A DNA stretch of 7,341 nt, from the NCBI GenBank assembly GCA_946221045.1, contig CAMIIY010000092.1, forward strand, positions 1 through 7,341, in the 5' to 3' direction. The notes below the pieces were generated by a model. That model searched no databases, had not been told where the DNA came from, and was given only the letters and a program-made list of their open reading frames with translations. The position numbers and the translations under genes are program-made. Position 1 is the first letter of the stretch; every line of letters starts with the position of its first letter. The stretch is from an uncultured Oceanospirillaceae bacterium. Its GTDB lineage: Bacteria > Pseudomonadota > Gammaproteobacteria > Pseudomonadales > Balneatricaceae. This document shows positions 1 through 6,515 of the stretch, piece by piece.

Positions 1-933
1 CATGGCCAGGCCAGCCGCCATTGCCAGTGGGTTGCCTGACAGCGTGCCTGCCTGATAAACCGGGCCCAGTGGTGCGATATGCTGCATGATCTCTTGTTTG
101 CCGCCAAAGGCACCCACAGGAAGACCGCCGCCAATCACTTTGCCCAGTGTGGTCAAATCCGGTGTAACGTTATATACCGACTGGGCTCCGCCCAGGGCGA
201 CCCGAAAGCCGGTCATGACCTCATCAAAGATCAGAACGCTGCCATACTGGTCACAGACTTCTCTCAGCCCTTCCAGAAAACCCGGCACCGGTGGAATGCA
301 GTTCATATTGCCGGCAACGGGTTCCACAATGATGCAGGCGACCTGATCGCCGACTTCGGCAAAGGCCGTCCGAACACTGTCTATATCGTTGTAGTTCAGG
401 GTGATGGTGTGTTCAGCCAGTGCGGCAGGTACGCCGGGGGAGTTAGGCTCACCCAGTGTCAGCGCGCCGGAACCGGCCTTCACCAGCAGGGAGTCAGAAT
501 GGCCGTGGTAGCAGCCCTCAAATTTTACAATCTTGTCTCGACCTGTGAATCCGCGTGCCAGTCGGATTGCGCTCATGGTGGCTTCGGTGCCGGAGTTAAC
601 CATGCGCACCATTTCCAGAGAGGGCATGATCTCGCAGACTTTATCGGCCATGGTGATTTCGATTTCGGTGGGTGCACCAAACCCGAGGCCCTTTTCCAGA
701 GACTGTTTAACCGCGTTGATCACCTCGGGGTTGCAGTGTCCAAGGATCATCGGTCCCCATGAACCAACGTAATCAATATATTTATGGCCGTCCTCATCAA
801 ACAGGTAAGCGCCTTCGCCATGATTAAAAAATACCGGGGTCCCGCCTACACCTTTGAATGCGCGTACCGGGGAATTTACGCCACCCGGGATATGGATCTG
901 TGCTGCCTGAAAAAGCTCATCGGATCGGGACAT
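1..933 (-). CDS. hemL: Glutamate-1-semialdehyde 2,1-aminomutase, 3' end cut by window edge
   Basis: HemL is a cytoplasmic PLP enzyme that isomerises glutamate-1-semialdehyde to 5-aminolevulinate, the last step of the C5 route to tetrapyrroles. Translating the minus strand from the ATG at 933 gives an open frame of 311 codons that runs off the left edge; the family is usually about 425 residues, so roughly the last quarter is missing. It begins [20 protein letters not shown]. Visible landmarks are [15 protein letters not shown] (residues 114-128, cofactor-phosphate region), GCYHGH (140-145), FDEVMTGFR (235-243, with the PLP-pyridine aspartate) and [17 protein letters not shown] (262-278). The lysine of that last motif is residue 265, the same number as the PLP Schiff-base lysine in E. 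coli HemL. A GAGAG element lies 8 nt before the ATG. The gene starts 19 nt after thiE ends, so the two are probably co-transcribed. Nothing in the visible part looks damaged. Confidence 0.96.
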   Translation of the reverse strand, partial: MSRSDELFQAAQIHIPGGVNSPVRAFKGVGGTPVFFNHGEGAYLFDEDGHKYIDYVGSWGPMILGHCNPEVINAVKQSLEKGLGFGAPTEIEITMADKVCEIMPSLEMVRMVNSGTEATMSAIRLARGFTGRDKIVKFEGCYHGHSDSLLVKAGSGALTLGEPNSPGVPAALAEHTITLNYNDIDSVRTAFAEVGDQVACIIVEPVAGNMNCIPPVPGFLEGLREVCDQYGSVLIFDEVMTGFRVALGGAQSVYNVTPDLTTLGKVIGGGLPVGAFGGKQEIMQHIAPLGPVYQAGTLSGNPLAMAAGLAM

Positions 934-952
934 AGGGATATCTCTCTGTGTT

Positions 953-1582
953 TTAACGCTGAAAAAGCCGGGAAAACTGTTCTGCAGTCTGGGTGATATC
1001 GGCACTGGCATAGAGTGCGTGGATCACAGCGATCATATCTGCACCGGCATCAATAACCTGCGGGGCATTATCTACACTTATGCCACCAATCGCCACTATT
1101 GGGCGGTCGATTAGCATTCTGGCCTGCTGGAGTAAGGCCAGGGACGCCGGTTTGGCATCCGGTTTACTTTTTGACGGGAAGAAGGCGCCGAATGCGACAT
1201 AGTCAGCACCTGCGGCGACAGCCTCTTCCGCTAGAGGCAGTTGGTCATGGCAGGTGACGCCGATAATGGTTTTGCTGCCAAGGCGTTGTCGGGCTGCGCT
1301 GACCTGACCATCAGACTGGCCAAGGTGCACACCGTCAGCCGCTGACTGGAAAGCCAGTTCAATGTCGTCATTAATGATCAGAGGTACGTTGTAGTGATTG
1401 CATAGTTCTTGCAGCGCCAGAGCTTGCGTGAGGCGGCGCTGTTCGTTGGTGCTTTTGTCCCGGTATTGAAGGATGTTTACGCCGCCCCGAAGGCTCTGTT
1501 CAACATGGTCCAGCAGGATGTCCAGGTGGGGCATCAGGCCCGCATCGGTGATGGCGTAAAGTCCGGTAAGAGATGGATTCAT
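953..1582 (-). CDS. thiE: Thiamine-phosphate synthase
   Basis: ThiE joins HMP pyrophosphate and the thiazole phosphate to make thiamine monophosphate in the cytoplasm. The 209-residue product is full length for this TIM-barrel family. Family motifs are in order: LYAITD (8-13), LQYRDK (38-43, pyrophosphate-binding Gln/Arg/Lys), the metal-binding NDD (71-73), GVHLGQSD (84-91, with a second metal Asp), IGVTCH (107-112), [13 protein letters not shown] (131-143) and the phosphate-binding IGGI (165-168). The ATG at 1582 overlaps the TGA of the upstream CLC gene as ATGA. The 20 nt before the ATG contain no recognisable Shine-Dalgarno sequence, so translation is probably coupled to the upstream gene. 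The adjacent hemL starts 19 nt downstream. ThiD is neither fused to it nor adjacent here. Confidence 0.96.
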   Translation of the reverse strand: MNPSLTGLYAITDAGLMPHLDILLDHVEQSLRGGVNILQYRDKSTNEQRRLTQALALQELCNHYNVPLIINDDIELAFQSAADGVHLGQSDGQVSAARQRLGSKTIIGVTCHDQLPLAEEAVAAGADYVAFGAFFPSKSKPDAKPASLALLQQARMLIDRPIVAIGGISVDNAPQVIDAGADMIAVIHALYASADITQTAEQFSRLFQR

Positions 1583-3306
1583 AAACGTGTGTATTGTCGG
1601 TAGAAAGTATCCAGTTGATCGCGGGTCAGCACCCCGGAAAGCCGCCCTTCAAATCCGGTGATGCAGAGTGCATCCACTTCATCAGAGGTGAGTTTTTCCA
1701 GCGCTTCCAGCAGCGTGGCCTGAATACCAAGCTGGCTGCAATCGAGTCTTAGTGCCGGTATTTCCAGCAGCTCAATTTGGGTTGTTTCAGGGTGTTCTCG
1801 CATGTAGGCCACCAGGTCGGCCGGGGGAAGCAGACTCTGTGGAACTTCGTCAATTACAAACCAGGATGGTTTTTGCGTCAGAAGCGCCGTTGCATCTTCT
1901 GCGCTGATTGATTTTGTCACACGGATGATGTCCGTATGCATCAGGCTGCTCACCGCGCTGCGACTCAGCACCTGCTGTACAGGCTTGAGGCGGAAATCCA
2001 TGCCTTGTGCCCGCATCATGGCAATAAATACTGAAGGAAGGTTAAACACATATCGGGTAATCAGGTTGGCAACCACAATCGCGATCATTGCCGGGAACAG
2101 AATATTCGGATTTGAGGTTAACTCCATAATCGCAATCAATGCGGCAAGTGGGGCATTCAGAACAGCGGCCATCATGCTGCCCATGCCCAGCAATGCATAA
2201 AAGCCCTGATGTGCAACCTCCTGCTCTACTGCGCTGCTGCCGAGCACGCCCAGAGTACTGCCGGCTACCGCACCAATGAAAAATGTCGGGCCAATCAGTC
2301 CTGCCGGAATACCCAGGCCGATGATGACAGGGGTTAAAAACACTTTAACCAGCAGTATCAGTAATAACGCCGACAGTATTAGCTCGCCTTGCAGGGCTGC
2401 GGTTAAAGTGTCGTACCCAACCCCCATGATTTCTGGCACAAACACCGCGCAGGTTCCGGTCAGAACGCCAGCCAGGGTTAACCGGTAACTGAGATGAAAT
2501 TTTTCATGGCTGGACCAGGCAGTGACCATGCTTAGCAAGCGGATAAACAGACTGGCTAGCAGACCTATTATTACCCCCAGAAAGAGCACGTAGGGTACTT
2601 CGTTCAGCGAGTGGATCTGCATGGCAGGTACATTAAGTATTTGCTCTGAGCCGAATAGAAGATGCATCGTCAGGGTGGCGGTAGCTGCGGCTGCCATAAC
2701 GGGCATAAAGCCCAGTACGCTGTATTCCATCAATACCACTTCCATGGCAAAAATTACCCCTGCCAGCGGGGTGTTGAACATGGCGGCAATGCCTGCAGCG
2801 GTGCCGCAGCCCGCTAATATGCGTAATGTGTTATTGGGCAGGCGCAGTTTCTGGCCCAGCAGACTTCCACTGGCGGCGCCAAGGTGAACAGCGGGGCCTT
2901 CCTTGCCGGCGGAATGACCAGTTAAAAGAGCTGTCAGGGCAGCGATGAACTGAAGCAGGGCATTCTTAATGGGCAACTGGCCCTGATGATATGAGATACG
3001 TTCAAGCAGGTGCGAAACGCCCATTTTTCTGTCCAGGGGGGCAAAAGGCAGCAGAAGGGAGATTAACAAAAAACTGCCCATGACCGGCAAGCTGAAACGT
3101 AACCAGTCCGGCAGGCTCTCAAAGCCTTCATGATCGCCGTTGGGTAGTAGCTGCTCAAGCGGCCACTCCAGTGCAATCCGGAATAACCCAAGTACCAGTC
3201 CGCAAAATACGCCGCAAAGCACGCCCAGTACCACCATTTGTGGCAGCGCTTCGGCAAAGGATAAACGGTGGCGAAAAGACTTCAGAGAGGCAGCGTATTT
3301 TTGCAT
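1579..3306 (-). CDS. CLC-family anion channel/transporter with C-terminal CBS-like region
   Basis: This is an inner-membrane CLC protein that would move chloride or another small anion, as a channel or a proton antiporter. From the ATG at 3306 it is 575 residues; a GTG directly before it (3309) would give 576, and the residue numbers here use that longer form. A GAG sits 6 nt before the ATG and only 3 nt before the GTG, which favours the ATG. Residues about 20-435 are strongly hydrophobic with many membrane segments. Signature pieces are GKEGP (135-139, gating Glu137), FNTPLAGVIFAME (178-190) and GIPAGLIGPTFFIG (333-346, matching the GxFxP loop). Residues about 450-576 are soluble and look like a degenerate CBS pair. 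Several classical pore residues differ: Met96 where E. coli ClcA has Ser107, Val191 for the inner Glu203, and Phe428 near Tyr445. Transported ion and coupling mode cannot be assigned. It heads a run with thiE and hemL. Confidence 0.92.
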   Translation of the reverse strand: MQKYAASLKSFRHRLSFAEALPQMVVLGVLCGVFCGLVLGLFRIALEWPLEQLLPNGDHEGFESLPDWLRFSLPVMGSFLLISLLLPFAPLDRKMGVSHLLERISYHQGQLPIKNALLQFIAALTALLTGHSAGKEGPAVHLGAASGSLLGQKLRLPNNTLRILAGCGTAAGIAAMFNTPLAGVIFAMEVVLMEYSVLGFMPVMAAAATATLTMHLLFGSEQILNVPAMQIHSLNEVPYVLFLGVIIGLLASLFIRLLSMVTAWSSHEKFHLSYRLTLAGVLTGTCAVFVPEIMGVGYDTLTAALQGELILSALLLILLVKVFLTPVIIGLGIPAGLIGPTFFIGAVAGSTLGVLGSSAVEQEVAHQGFYALLGMGSMMAAVLNAPLAALIAIMELTSNPNILFPAMIAIVVANLITRYVFNLPSVFIAMMRAQGMDFRLKPVQQVLSRSAVSSLMHTDIIRVTKSISAEDATALLTQKPSWFVIDEVPQSLLPPADLVAYMREHPETTQIELLEIPALRLDCSQLGIQATLLEALEKLTSDEVDALCITGFEGRLSGVLTRDQLDTFYRQYTRL

Positions 3307-3365
3307 CACATACTCAATGGCATAAGTAATGTCAGGGGCGTCATTTGGCTGAACAGGCCCGGTGA

Positions 3366-3378
3366 CCTGAGCTTCAGG
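3366..3378. repeat. Short inverted repeat in the CLC/argC divergent gap
   Basis: The arms CCTGA (3366-3370) and TCAGG (3374-3378) are perfect complements around a 3-nt centre. The repeat sits near the middle of the gap between the divergent CLC gene and argC, where a regulator could affect both directions. Arms this short also arise by chance. I do not recognise it as an ArgR box or any other named operator. Confidence 0.25.
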
Positions 3379-3422
3379 CTACAGCAAAGAGCCATCTTAC
3401 ACTATTGGCGGGGTGGAATCTG

Positions 3423-3451
3423 TGGTCATGGCACTTAGGGCTTTGTATCAT
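3423..3451 (+). promoter_or_regulatory. Candidate sigma70 promoter for argC
   Basis: TGGTCA (3423-3428, 4 of 6 to TTGACA) is followed after 17 nt by TATCAT (3446-3451, 5 of 6 to TATAAT). This would start a transcript about 28 nt before the GTG of argC. It is the best pair I see on the plus strand of the gap. No clear ArgR box was found over it, and no convincing -35/-10 pair for the CLC gene was found on the minus strand. Confidence 0.4.
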
Positions 3452-3475
3452 AGTCACTGATTTAACTCCTGTTGA

Positions 3476-3480
3476 TGAGG
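3476..3480 (+). promoter_or_regulatory. Ribosome binding site fixing the argC GTG start
   Basis: TGAGG ends 5 nt before the GTG at 3486. It supports that codon over the in-frame ATG at 3405, which would add 27 residues without family character (including several Trp) and lie upstream of the likely promoter. Confidence 0.7.
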
Positions 3481-3485
3481 TCATC

Positions 3486-4520
3486 GTGATTAAAGTAGGT
3501 ATCGTAGGCGGTACGGGCTATACCGGCGTTGAGTTGTTGCGTTTGCTGGCAAACCATCCTGATGTAGAGGTGACGGTTATCACTTCGCGTTCGGAGGAGG
3601 GTGTTGCTGTTGCTGACATGTACCCGAACCTGCGAGGCCATCATGATCTGCGCTTTACCGTGCCTGATATCGATCAGTTGGCAGAGTGCGCGGTGGTGTT
3701 TTTTGCAACACCGCATGGTGTGGCGATGAAAATGGCGCCTGAACTGGTGAAACGAGGTGTTAAGGTGATTGATCTGGGTGCTGATTTCCGGATCAGGGAC
3801 CTGGAAACCTGGTCGCGCTGGTATGGCATGGAACACACTGAACCTGAAATGGCAGAACTGGCTGTTTATGGTCTGCCCGAAGTGAATCGTGCTGCAATCA
3901 GAGACGCTCAGCTTATCGCCTGTCCTGGATGTTACCCAACGGCCACTCAGCTGGCGTTTATTCCTTTGCTGGAGCAGGGGTTGGTGGACCATCGTCGCCT
4001 GATTGCAGATTGTAAATCCGGTGTCAGTGGTGCAGGCCGTGCAGCAAAAGTTAGTTCGTTGCTGTGTGAGGCCAGCGAAAGTTTCAGTGCCTATGGCGCT
4101 TCAGGTCATCGTCATCTGCCGGAGATCAAGCAGGGTTTGACTGATGCGGCGGGCCGTCCGGTGGGGTTGACCTTTGTGCCTCACCTGACGCCAATGATCC
4201 GCGGTATTCATGCAACCTGCTATGCGGTGCTGAAAGATCCGGTTGATACCGGACTGCAGGCGTTATTTGAGTCACGTTATAAGGATGAACCCTTTGTTGA
4301 TGTGATGCCTGCGGGTAGTCATCCGCAGACACGTAGCGTGAAAGGCGCCAATATGTGTCGTATCAGTTTGCATCAGCCACAGGGCGAAGATGTGCTGGTG
4401 GTGCTGTCAGTCATCGATAACCTGGTGAAAGGTGCGGCAGGCCAGGCTGTGCAGAATATGAACATCATGTTGAAGCTGGATGAGACAGCCGGACTGAATC
4501 TGGTAGGCTTGATGCCATAA
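3486..4520 (+). CDS. argC: N-acetyl-gamma-glutamyl-phosphate reductase
   Basis: ArgC reduces N-acetyl-glutamyl phosphate to N-acetylglutamate semialdehyde with NADPH, the third step of arginine biosynthesis, in the cytoplasm. Starting at the GTG gives 344 residues beginning [14 protein letters not shown], the normal length and N-terminus for the family. The frame is open upstream to an ATG at 3405, but that extension has no family match and no better ribosome binding site. The Rossmann motif [10 protein letters not shown] is at residues 5-14. The catalytic cysteine in [11 protein letters not shown] is Cys149, the usual number. GHRHLPEI (207-214) carries the conserved active-site histidine region, and [12 protein letters not shown] (315-326) is the C-terminal family signature. 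It is divergent from the CLC gene. No other arg gene is in the window, as is common in bacteria with scattered arginine genes. The promoter for erpA begins at its stop codon. Confidence 0.97.
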   Translation: MIKVGIVGGTGYTGVELLRLLANHPDVEVTVITSRSEEGVAVADMYPNLRGHHDLRFTVPDIDQLAECAVVFFATPHGVAMKMAPELVKRGVKVIDLGADFRIRDLETWSRWYGMEHTEPEMAELAVYGLPEVNRAAIRDAQLIACPGCYPTATQLAFIPLLEQGLVDHRRLIADCKSGVSGAGRAAKVSSLLCEASESFSAYGASGHRHLPEIKQGLTDAAGRPVGLTFVPHLTPMIRGIHATCYAVLKDPVDTGLQALFESRYKDEPFVDVMPAGSHPQTRSVKGANMCRISLHQPQGEDVLVVLSVIDNLVKGAAGQAVQNMNIMLKLDETAGLNLVGLMP

Positions 4521-4544
4521 TACTTGACTATTTTAGTTGGTTAA
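4520..4544 (+). promoter_or_regulatory. Putative IscR type 1 operator at the erpA promoter
   Basis: This 25-bp stretch matches 22 of 25 positions of the E. coli type 1 IscR consensus as I remember it. It keeps ATA at the left end, TTGACTA in the left half and TAGT then GG in the right half. The core ACTA (4527-4530) and TAGT (4534-4537) forms a perfect dyad around three T residues. The three mismatches are all in the right arm. It overlaps the -35 hexamer of the erpA promoter, the position expected for repression by [2Fe-2S]-IscR. In E. coli, erpA is a known IscR target. The match was made by eye, with no matrix score, and no iscR gene is in the window. Confidence 0.6.
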
Positions 4545-4553
4545 GTGGATAAT
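4524..4553 (+). promoter_or_regulatory. Sigma70 promoter for erpA
   Basis: TTGACT (4524-4529, 5 of 6) and GATAAT (4548-4553, 5 of 6) are separated by 18 nt. Transcription would begin near 4560, leaving a leader of only about 25 nt before the erpA ATG. The promoter starts immediately after the argC stop codon. It allows erpA and the following gene to be expressed independently of argC, although readthrough from argC is not excluded because I see no terminator between them. Confidence 0.6.
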
Positions 4554-4583
4554 TGAGTCCTAGTAACAGATGTGTATAGAGCA

Positions 4584-4934
4584 ATGATCGAAACAGAAGA
4601 TCCAAACACACCACTGGTTTTCACTGAGGCTGCTGCCAGAAAGGTGAGAACACTGATGGAAGAAGAAGCAAACGACAGCCTGAAACTGCGCGTATTTATC
4701 ACGGGCGGCGGCTGTGCTGGCTTCTCGTATGGCTTTACCTTTGATGAGCAATCTGCCGATGACGATACCGTGGTTGAGCGCGACGGTGTTTCGCTGGTGG
4801 TTGATCCAATGAGTTTTCAATATCTGGCCGGGTCGCAGGTTGACTACAAAGAGGGGCTTCAGGGTTCACAATTTGTGATCAATAACCCTAATGCCACCAC
4901 GACATGTGGTTGTGGTTCCTCTTTCTCTATTTAA
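4584..4934 (+). CDS. erpA: Iron-sulfur cluster insertion protein ErpA
   Basis: ErpA is a cytoplasmic A-type carrier that hands Fe-S clusters to apoproteins; in E. coli these include the isoprenoid enzymes IspG and IspH. From the ATG at 4584 it is 116 residues, close to the 114 of E. coli. The three cluster-binding cysteines are present: Cys44 in [16 protein letters not shown] and Cys108/Cys110 in the C-terminal [10 protein letters not shown]. The [10 protein letters not shown] and [11 protein letters not shown] stretches are typical of ErpA rather than IscA or SufA. A GTG at 4572 in the same frame would add four residues (MYRA), but neither start has a strong ribosome binding site. I prefer the ATG because the family begins shortly before the LxFTxAA segment. 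The upstream promoter overlaps an IscR-like site. The DsrE-like gene follows after 36 nt and may be co-transcribed. Confidence 0.95.
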   Translation: MIETEDPNTPLVFTEAAARKVRTLMEEEANDSLKLRVFITGGGCAGFSYGFTFDEQSADDDTVVERDGVSLVVDPMSFQYLAGSQVDYKEGLQGSQFVINNPNATTTCGCGSSFSI

Positions 4935-4957
4935 CTTGAATCCTTGAACCTATCTGA

Positions 4958-4963
4958 CGGAGG
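4958..4963 (+). promoter_or_regulatory. Strong ribosome binding site fixing a TTG start
   Basis: CGGAGG lies 7 nt before the TTG at 4971 and is the best Shine-Dalgarno sequence noticed in the window. It selects that TTG over another in-frame TTG at 4944, which would place this site inside the coding sequence and spoil the signal peptide. Confidence 0.75.
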
Positions 4964-4970
4964 TGTTGCT

Positions 4971-5405
4971 TTGAAATTGCTGGCACCTCTGCTGATGGTC
5001 TTCTCTTTTTCTGTGACTGCTGCGCCTTTGCAGTCTCCTGTGCCGGATCAGCCGGGTTTAATGGCTTATCTTGTGAAACATACACCTTCAGAGCTGGAGC
5101 AACTGTTTCAGCGCGCGGCGATGCTGGCTGATTCTGAAGAGGTGAAGACGCATGAACCTGTCGTGTTTATTTTGCATGGTGATGAGACTTTTGCCTTTCT
5201 GAAGGCCAATGCAGATCAAAACGCACATTTGGTCTCTCTGGCTAAAACACTCGATGATAAGCGCGTGATTGATATCAAGGTATGTGAGATCTGGATGCAG
5301 ACGCACGGTGTTGCGCGTGATGAATTACCCGCATTTATTGATACGGTGCCAGATGGGCCGGGATTCAGTCGCCAGCTTCGTGCATCGGGGTATGTGTATT
5401 TTTAA
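4971..5405 (+). CDS. Secreted DsrE/DsrF-like small protein of unknown function
   Basis: The 144-residue product starts at a TTG with a strong ribosome binding site. It has a classic signal peptide: Lys2, a hydrophobic core at residues 3-15, and a likely cut after Ala17 in SVTAA, so it should be exported to the periplasm. The mature part resembles the DsrE/DsrF-like fold: PVVFILHGDETFAFL (63-77) looks like the first beta strand and loop, and IDIKVCEIWMQTHG (100-113) carries the only cysteine, Cys105, at the place where DsrE-type proteins hold a sulfur-handling cysteine. It ends with GYVYF. No export-independent partner genes (DsrF, DsrH, TusA) are present. Family assignment is by eye; the actual function is unknown. 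It follows erpA by 36 nt, and its stop codon touches that of the convergent anmK. A role in sulfur, redox or metal handling is only suggested by the fold and by the erpA neighbour. Confidence 0.8.
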   Translation: MKLLAPLLMVFSFSVTAAPLQSPVPDQPGLMAYLVKHTPSELEQLFQRAAMLADSEEVKTHEPVVFILHGDETFAFLKANADQNAHLVSLAKTLDDKRVIDIKVCEIWMQTHGVARDELPAFIDTVPDGPGFSRQLRASGYVYF

Positions 5406-6515
5406 TCAGGCTGGGTGGATTGCGCCTAAAATACGTGGGCCTTTTGCGCCGGTTACTTCCGGGAGATTGCCGCTTTGCGAGCTGAGGCAGCGCCACGCCA
5501 GCCAGGCGAATGCAGCCGCTTCAACCCAGTCTGGATCAAGCCCCAGTTCATCAGTCAGCGCAATTTTCTGTTCGGGCATTTCTGCTTTAATTGCTTTGAT
5601 GAGTGCATGATTCCGGGCTCCGCCACCGCAGATATAGACTTCATATGAGGGCTGTTCAGATTGCTTTTTAATCGCGTCTGCCGTGCTCTTTGCTGTCAGG
5701 GAGAGCAATGTGGCCTGAACATCTTGCGGTGCCGCGTTTGAAAACCTGTCTCCCAGCTGTGTTTCAAGCCAATTGAGGTTAAACCTCTCCCGACCGGTGC
5801 TCTTGGGTGGTGGGTTCGAAAAATAGGGTTCATCAAGCAAGCGCTGTAACAAAGGTTGTATCACTGTGCCCTGTTCGGCCCATTGTCCATCTGCGTCAAA
5901 AGCCTGTTGCTGATGTTTTTCAATCCAGCTATCCAGCAACACGTTTCCAGGCCCGGTATCAAATCCGGTTACCTTGTGGTGCGGGTTTGCTGGCAAATGT
6001 GTGATATTCGCCATGCCGCCAATATTCAATATAAAGCGTTCAGTGTTGGCTTTGTGGAACAGGGCAGCATGGAATGCCGGCACCAAAGGAGCGCCCTGGC
6101 CGCCAGCTGACAGGTCGCGTTGGCGGAACTGGCCAATGGTGGTAATGCCGGTTTTTTCGGCAATCCGGCTGGGATCGCCAATCTGTAGAGAATAACCCTG
6201 CTCGGGCACGTGCCTGATGGTTTGTCCGTGACTGCCAATTGCTTTTATCTGTGCTTGGTATTCAGGGGTGCTAATGAGGTTTGCCGAGTGCGCAAAGCAG
6301 TCAGCGATAGCCTGATCAATCTCGGCAATGCGGTTAATTTCATCCGCGGCCGGTGCGCAGAGCTTTAAAATCTTTACACGAAGGTCGTCCGGATACTGCG
6401 CGCAATGGGTCGCAAGTACTTTGAAATCAGGTTCAAACTGCACCAGCGCAGCATCAATGCCATCTACACTGGTGCCTGACATGAGGCCGATGTAAAGATC
6501 AGACTGTTGGCTCAT
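5406..6515 (-). CDS. anmK: Anhydro-N-acetylmuramic acid kinase
   Basis: AnmK hydrolyses the 1,6-anhydro ring of anhydro-MurNAc and phosphorylates it to MurNAc-6-phosphate, returning cell-wall sugar to metabolism in the cytoplasm. The 369-residue product is the normal length. ATP-binding and catalytic motifs are intact: GLMSGTSVDGID (10-21), IGSHGQTIRH (93-102), RDLSAGGQGAPLVPAFH (133-149), NIGGMANIT (164-172), GFDTGPGN (184-191, with the catalytic base at Asp186) and CGGGARN (296-302). The ATG overlaps the TGA of the M23 peptidase gene as ATGA. I see no good ribosome binding site before it, so translation is probably coupled to the peptidase. Both neighbours act on peptidoglycan. Its TGA ends exactly where the opposing DsrE-like gene ends, leaving no space for a terminator between them. 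Confidence 0.97.
   Translation of the reverse strand: MSQQSDLYIGLMSGTSVDGIDAALVQFEPDFKVLATHCAQYPDDLRVKILKLCAPAADEINRIAEIDQAIADCFAHSANLISTPEYQAQIKAIGSHGQTIRHVPEQGYSLQIGDPSRIAEKTGITTIGQFRQRDLSAGGQGAPLVPAFHAALFHKANTERFILNIGGMANITHLPANPHHKVTGFDTGPGNVLLDSWIEKHQQQAFDADGQWAEQGTVIQPLLQRLLDEPYFSNPPPKSTGRERFNLNWLETQLGDRFSNAAPQDVQATLLSLTAKSTADAIKKQSEQPSYEVYICGGGARNHALIKAIKAEMPEQKIALTDELGLDPDWVEAAAFAWLAWRCLSSQSGNLPEVTGAKGPRILGAIHPA

Noticed and set aside
79..762. Long plus-strand open frame opposite hemL
   Set aside because: It lies entirely antisense to a clearly conserved hemL, and its translation has no recognisable family character.
3307..3420. Possible fluoride riboswitch upstream of the CLC gene, considered because of the methionine at the central serine position
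   Set aside because: A GATGG and an AAATGACGCCCC piece are present on the minus strand, but the characteristic hairpin, the ACCGCC segment and the closing pseudoknot order are not. The sequence does not fold into that motif by eye.
3307..3420. TPP riboswitch controlling the run that contains thiE
   Set aside because: No CTGAGA element with the downstream ACCTGA...GGGTAATGCCAGCG block is present on the minus strand.
3405..3485. 27-codon N-terminal extension of argC from an ATG at 3405
   Set aside because: The extension has no ArgC similarity. The GTG at 3486 has a ribosome binding site and gives the standard 344-residue protein with its catalytic cysteine at 149.
3462..3992. Minus-strand open frame opposite the start of argC
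   Set aside because: It is a shadow of argC with low-complexity composition and no family features.
5396..5434. Inverted repeat spanning the convergent stop codons as a bidirectional terminator
   Set aside because: The 7-bp stem is almost all A/T with a 25-nt loop, too weak for an intrinsic terminator.
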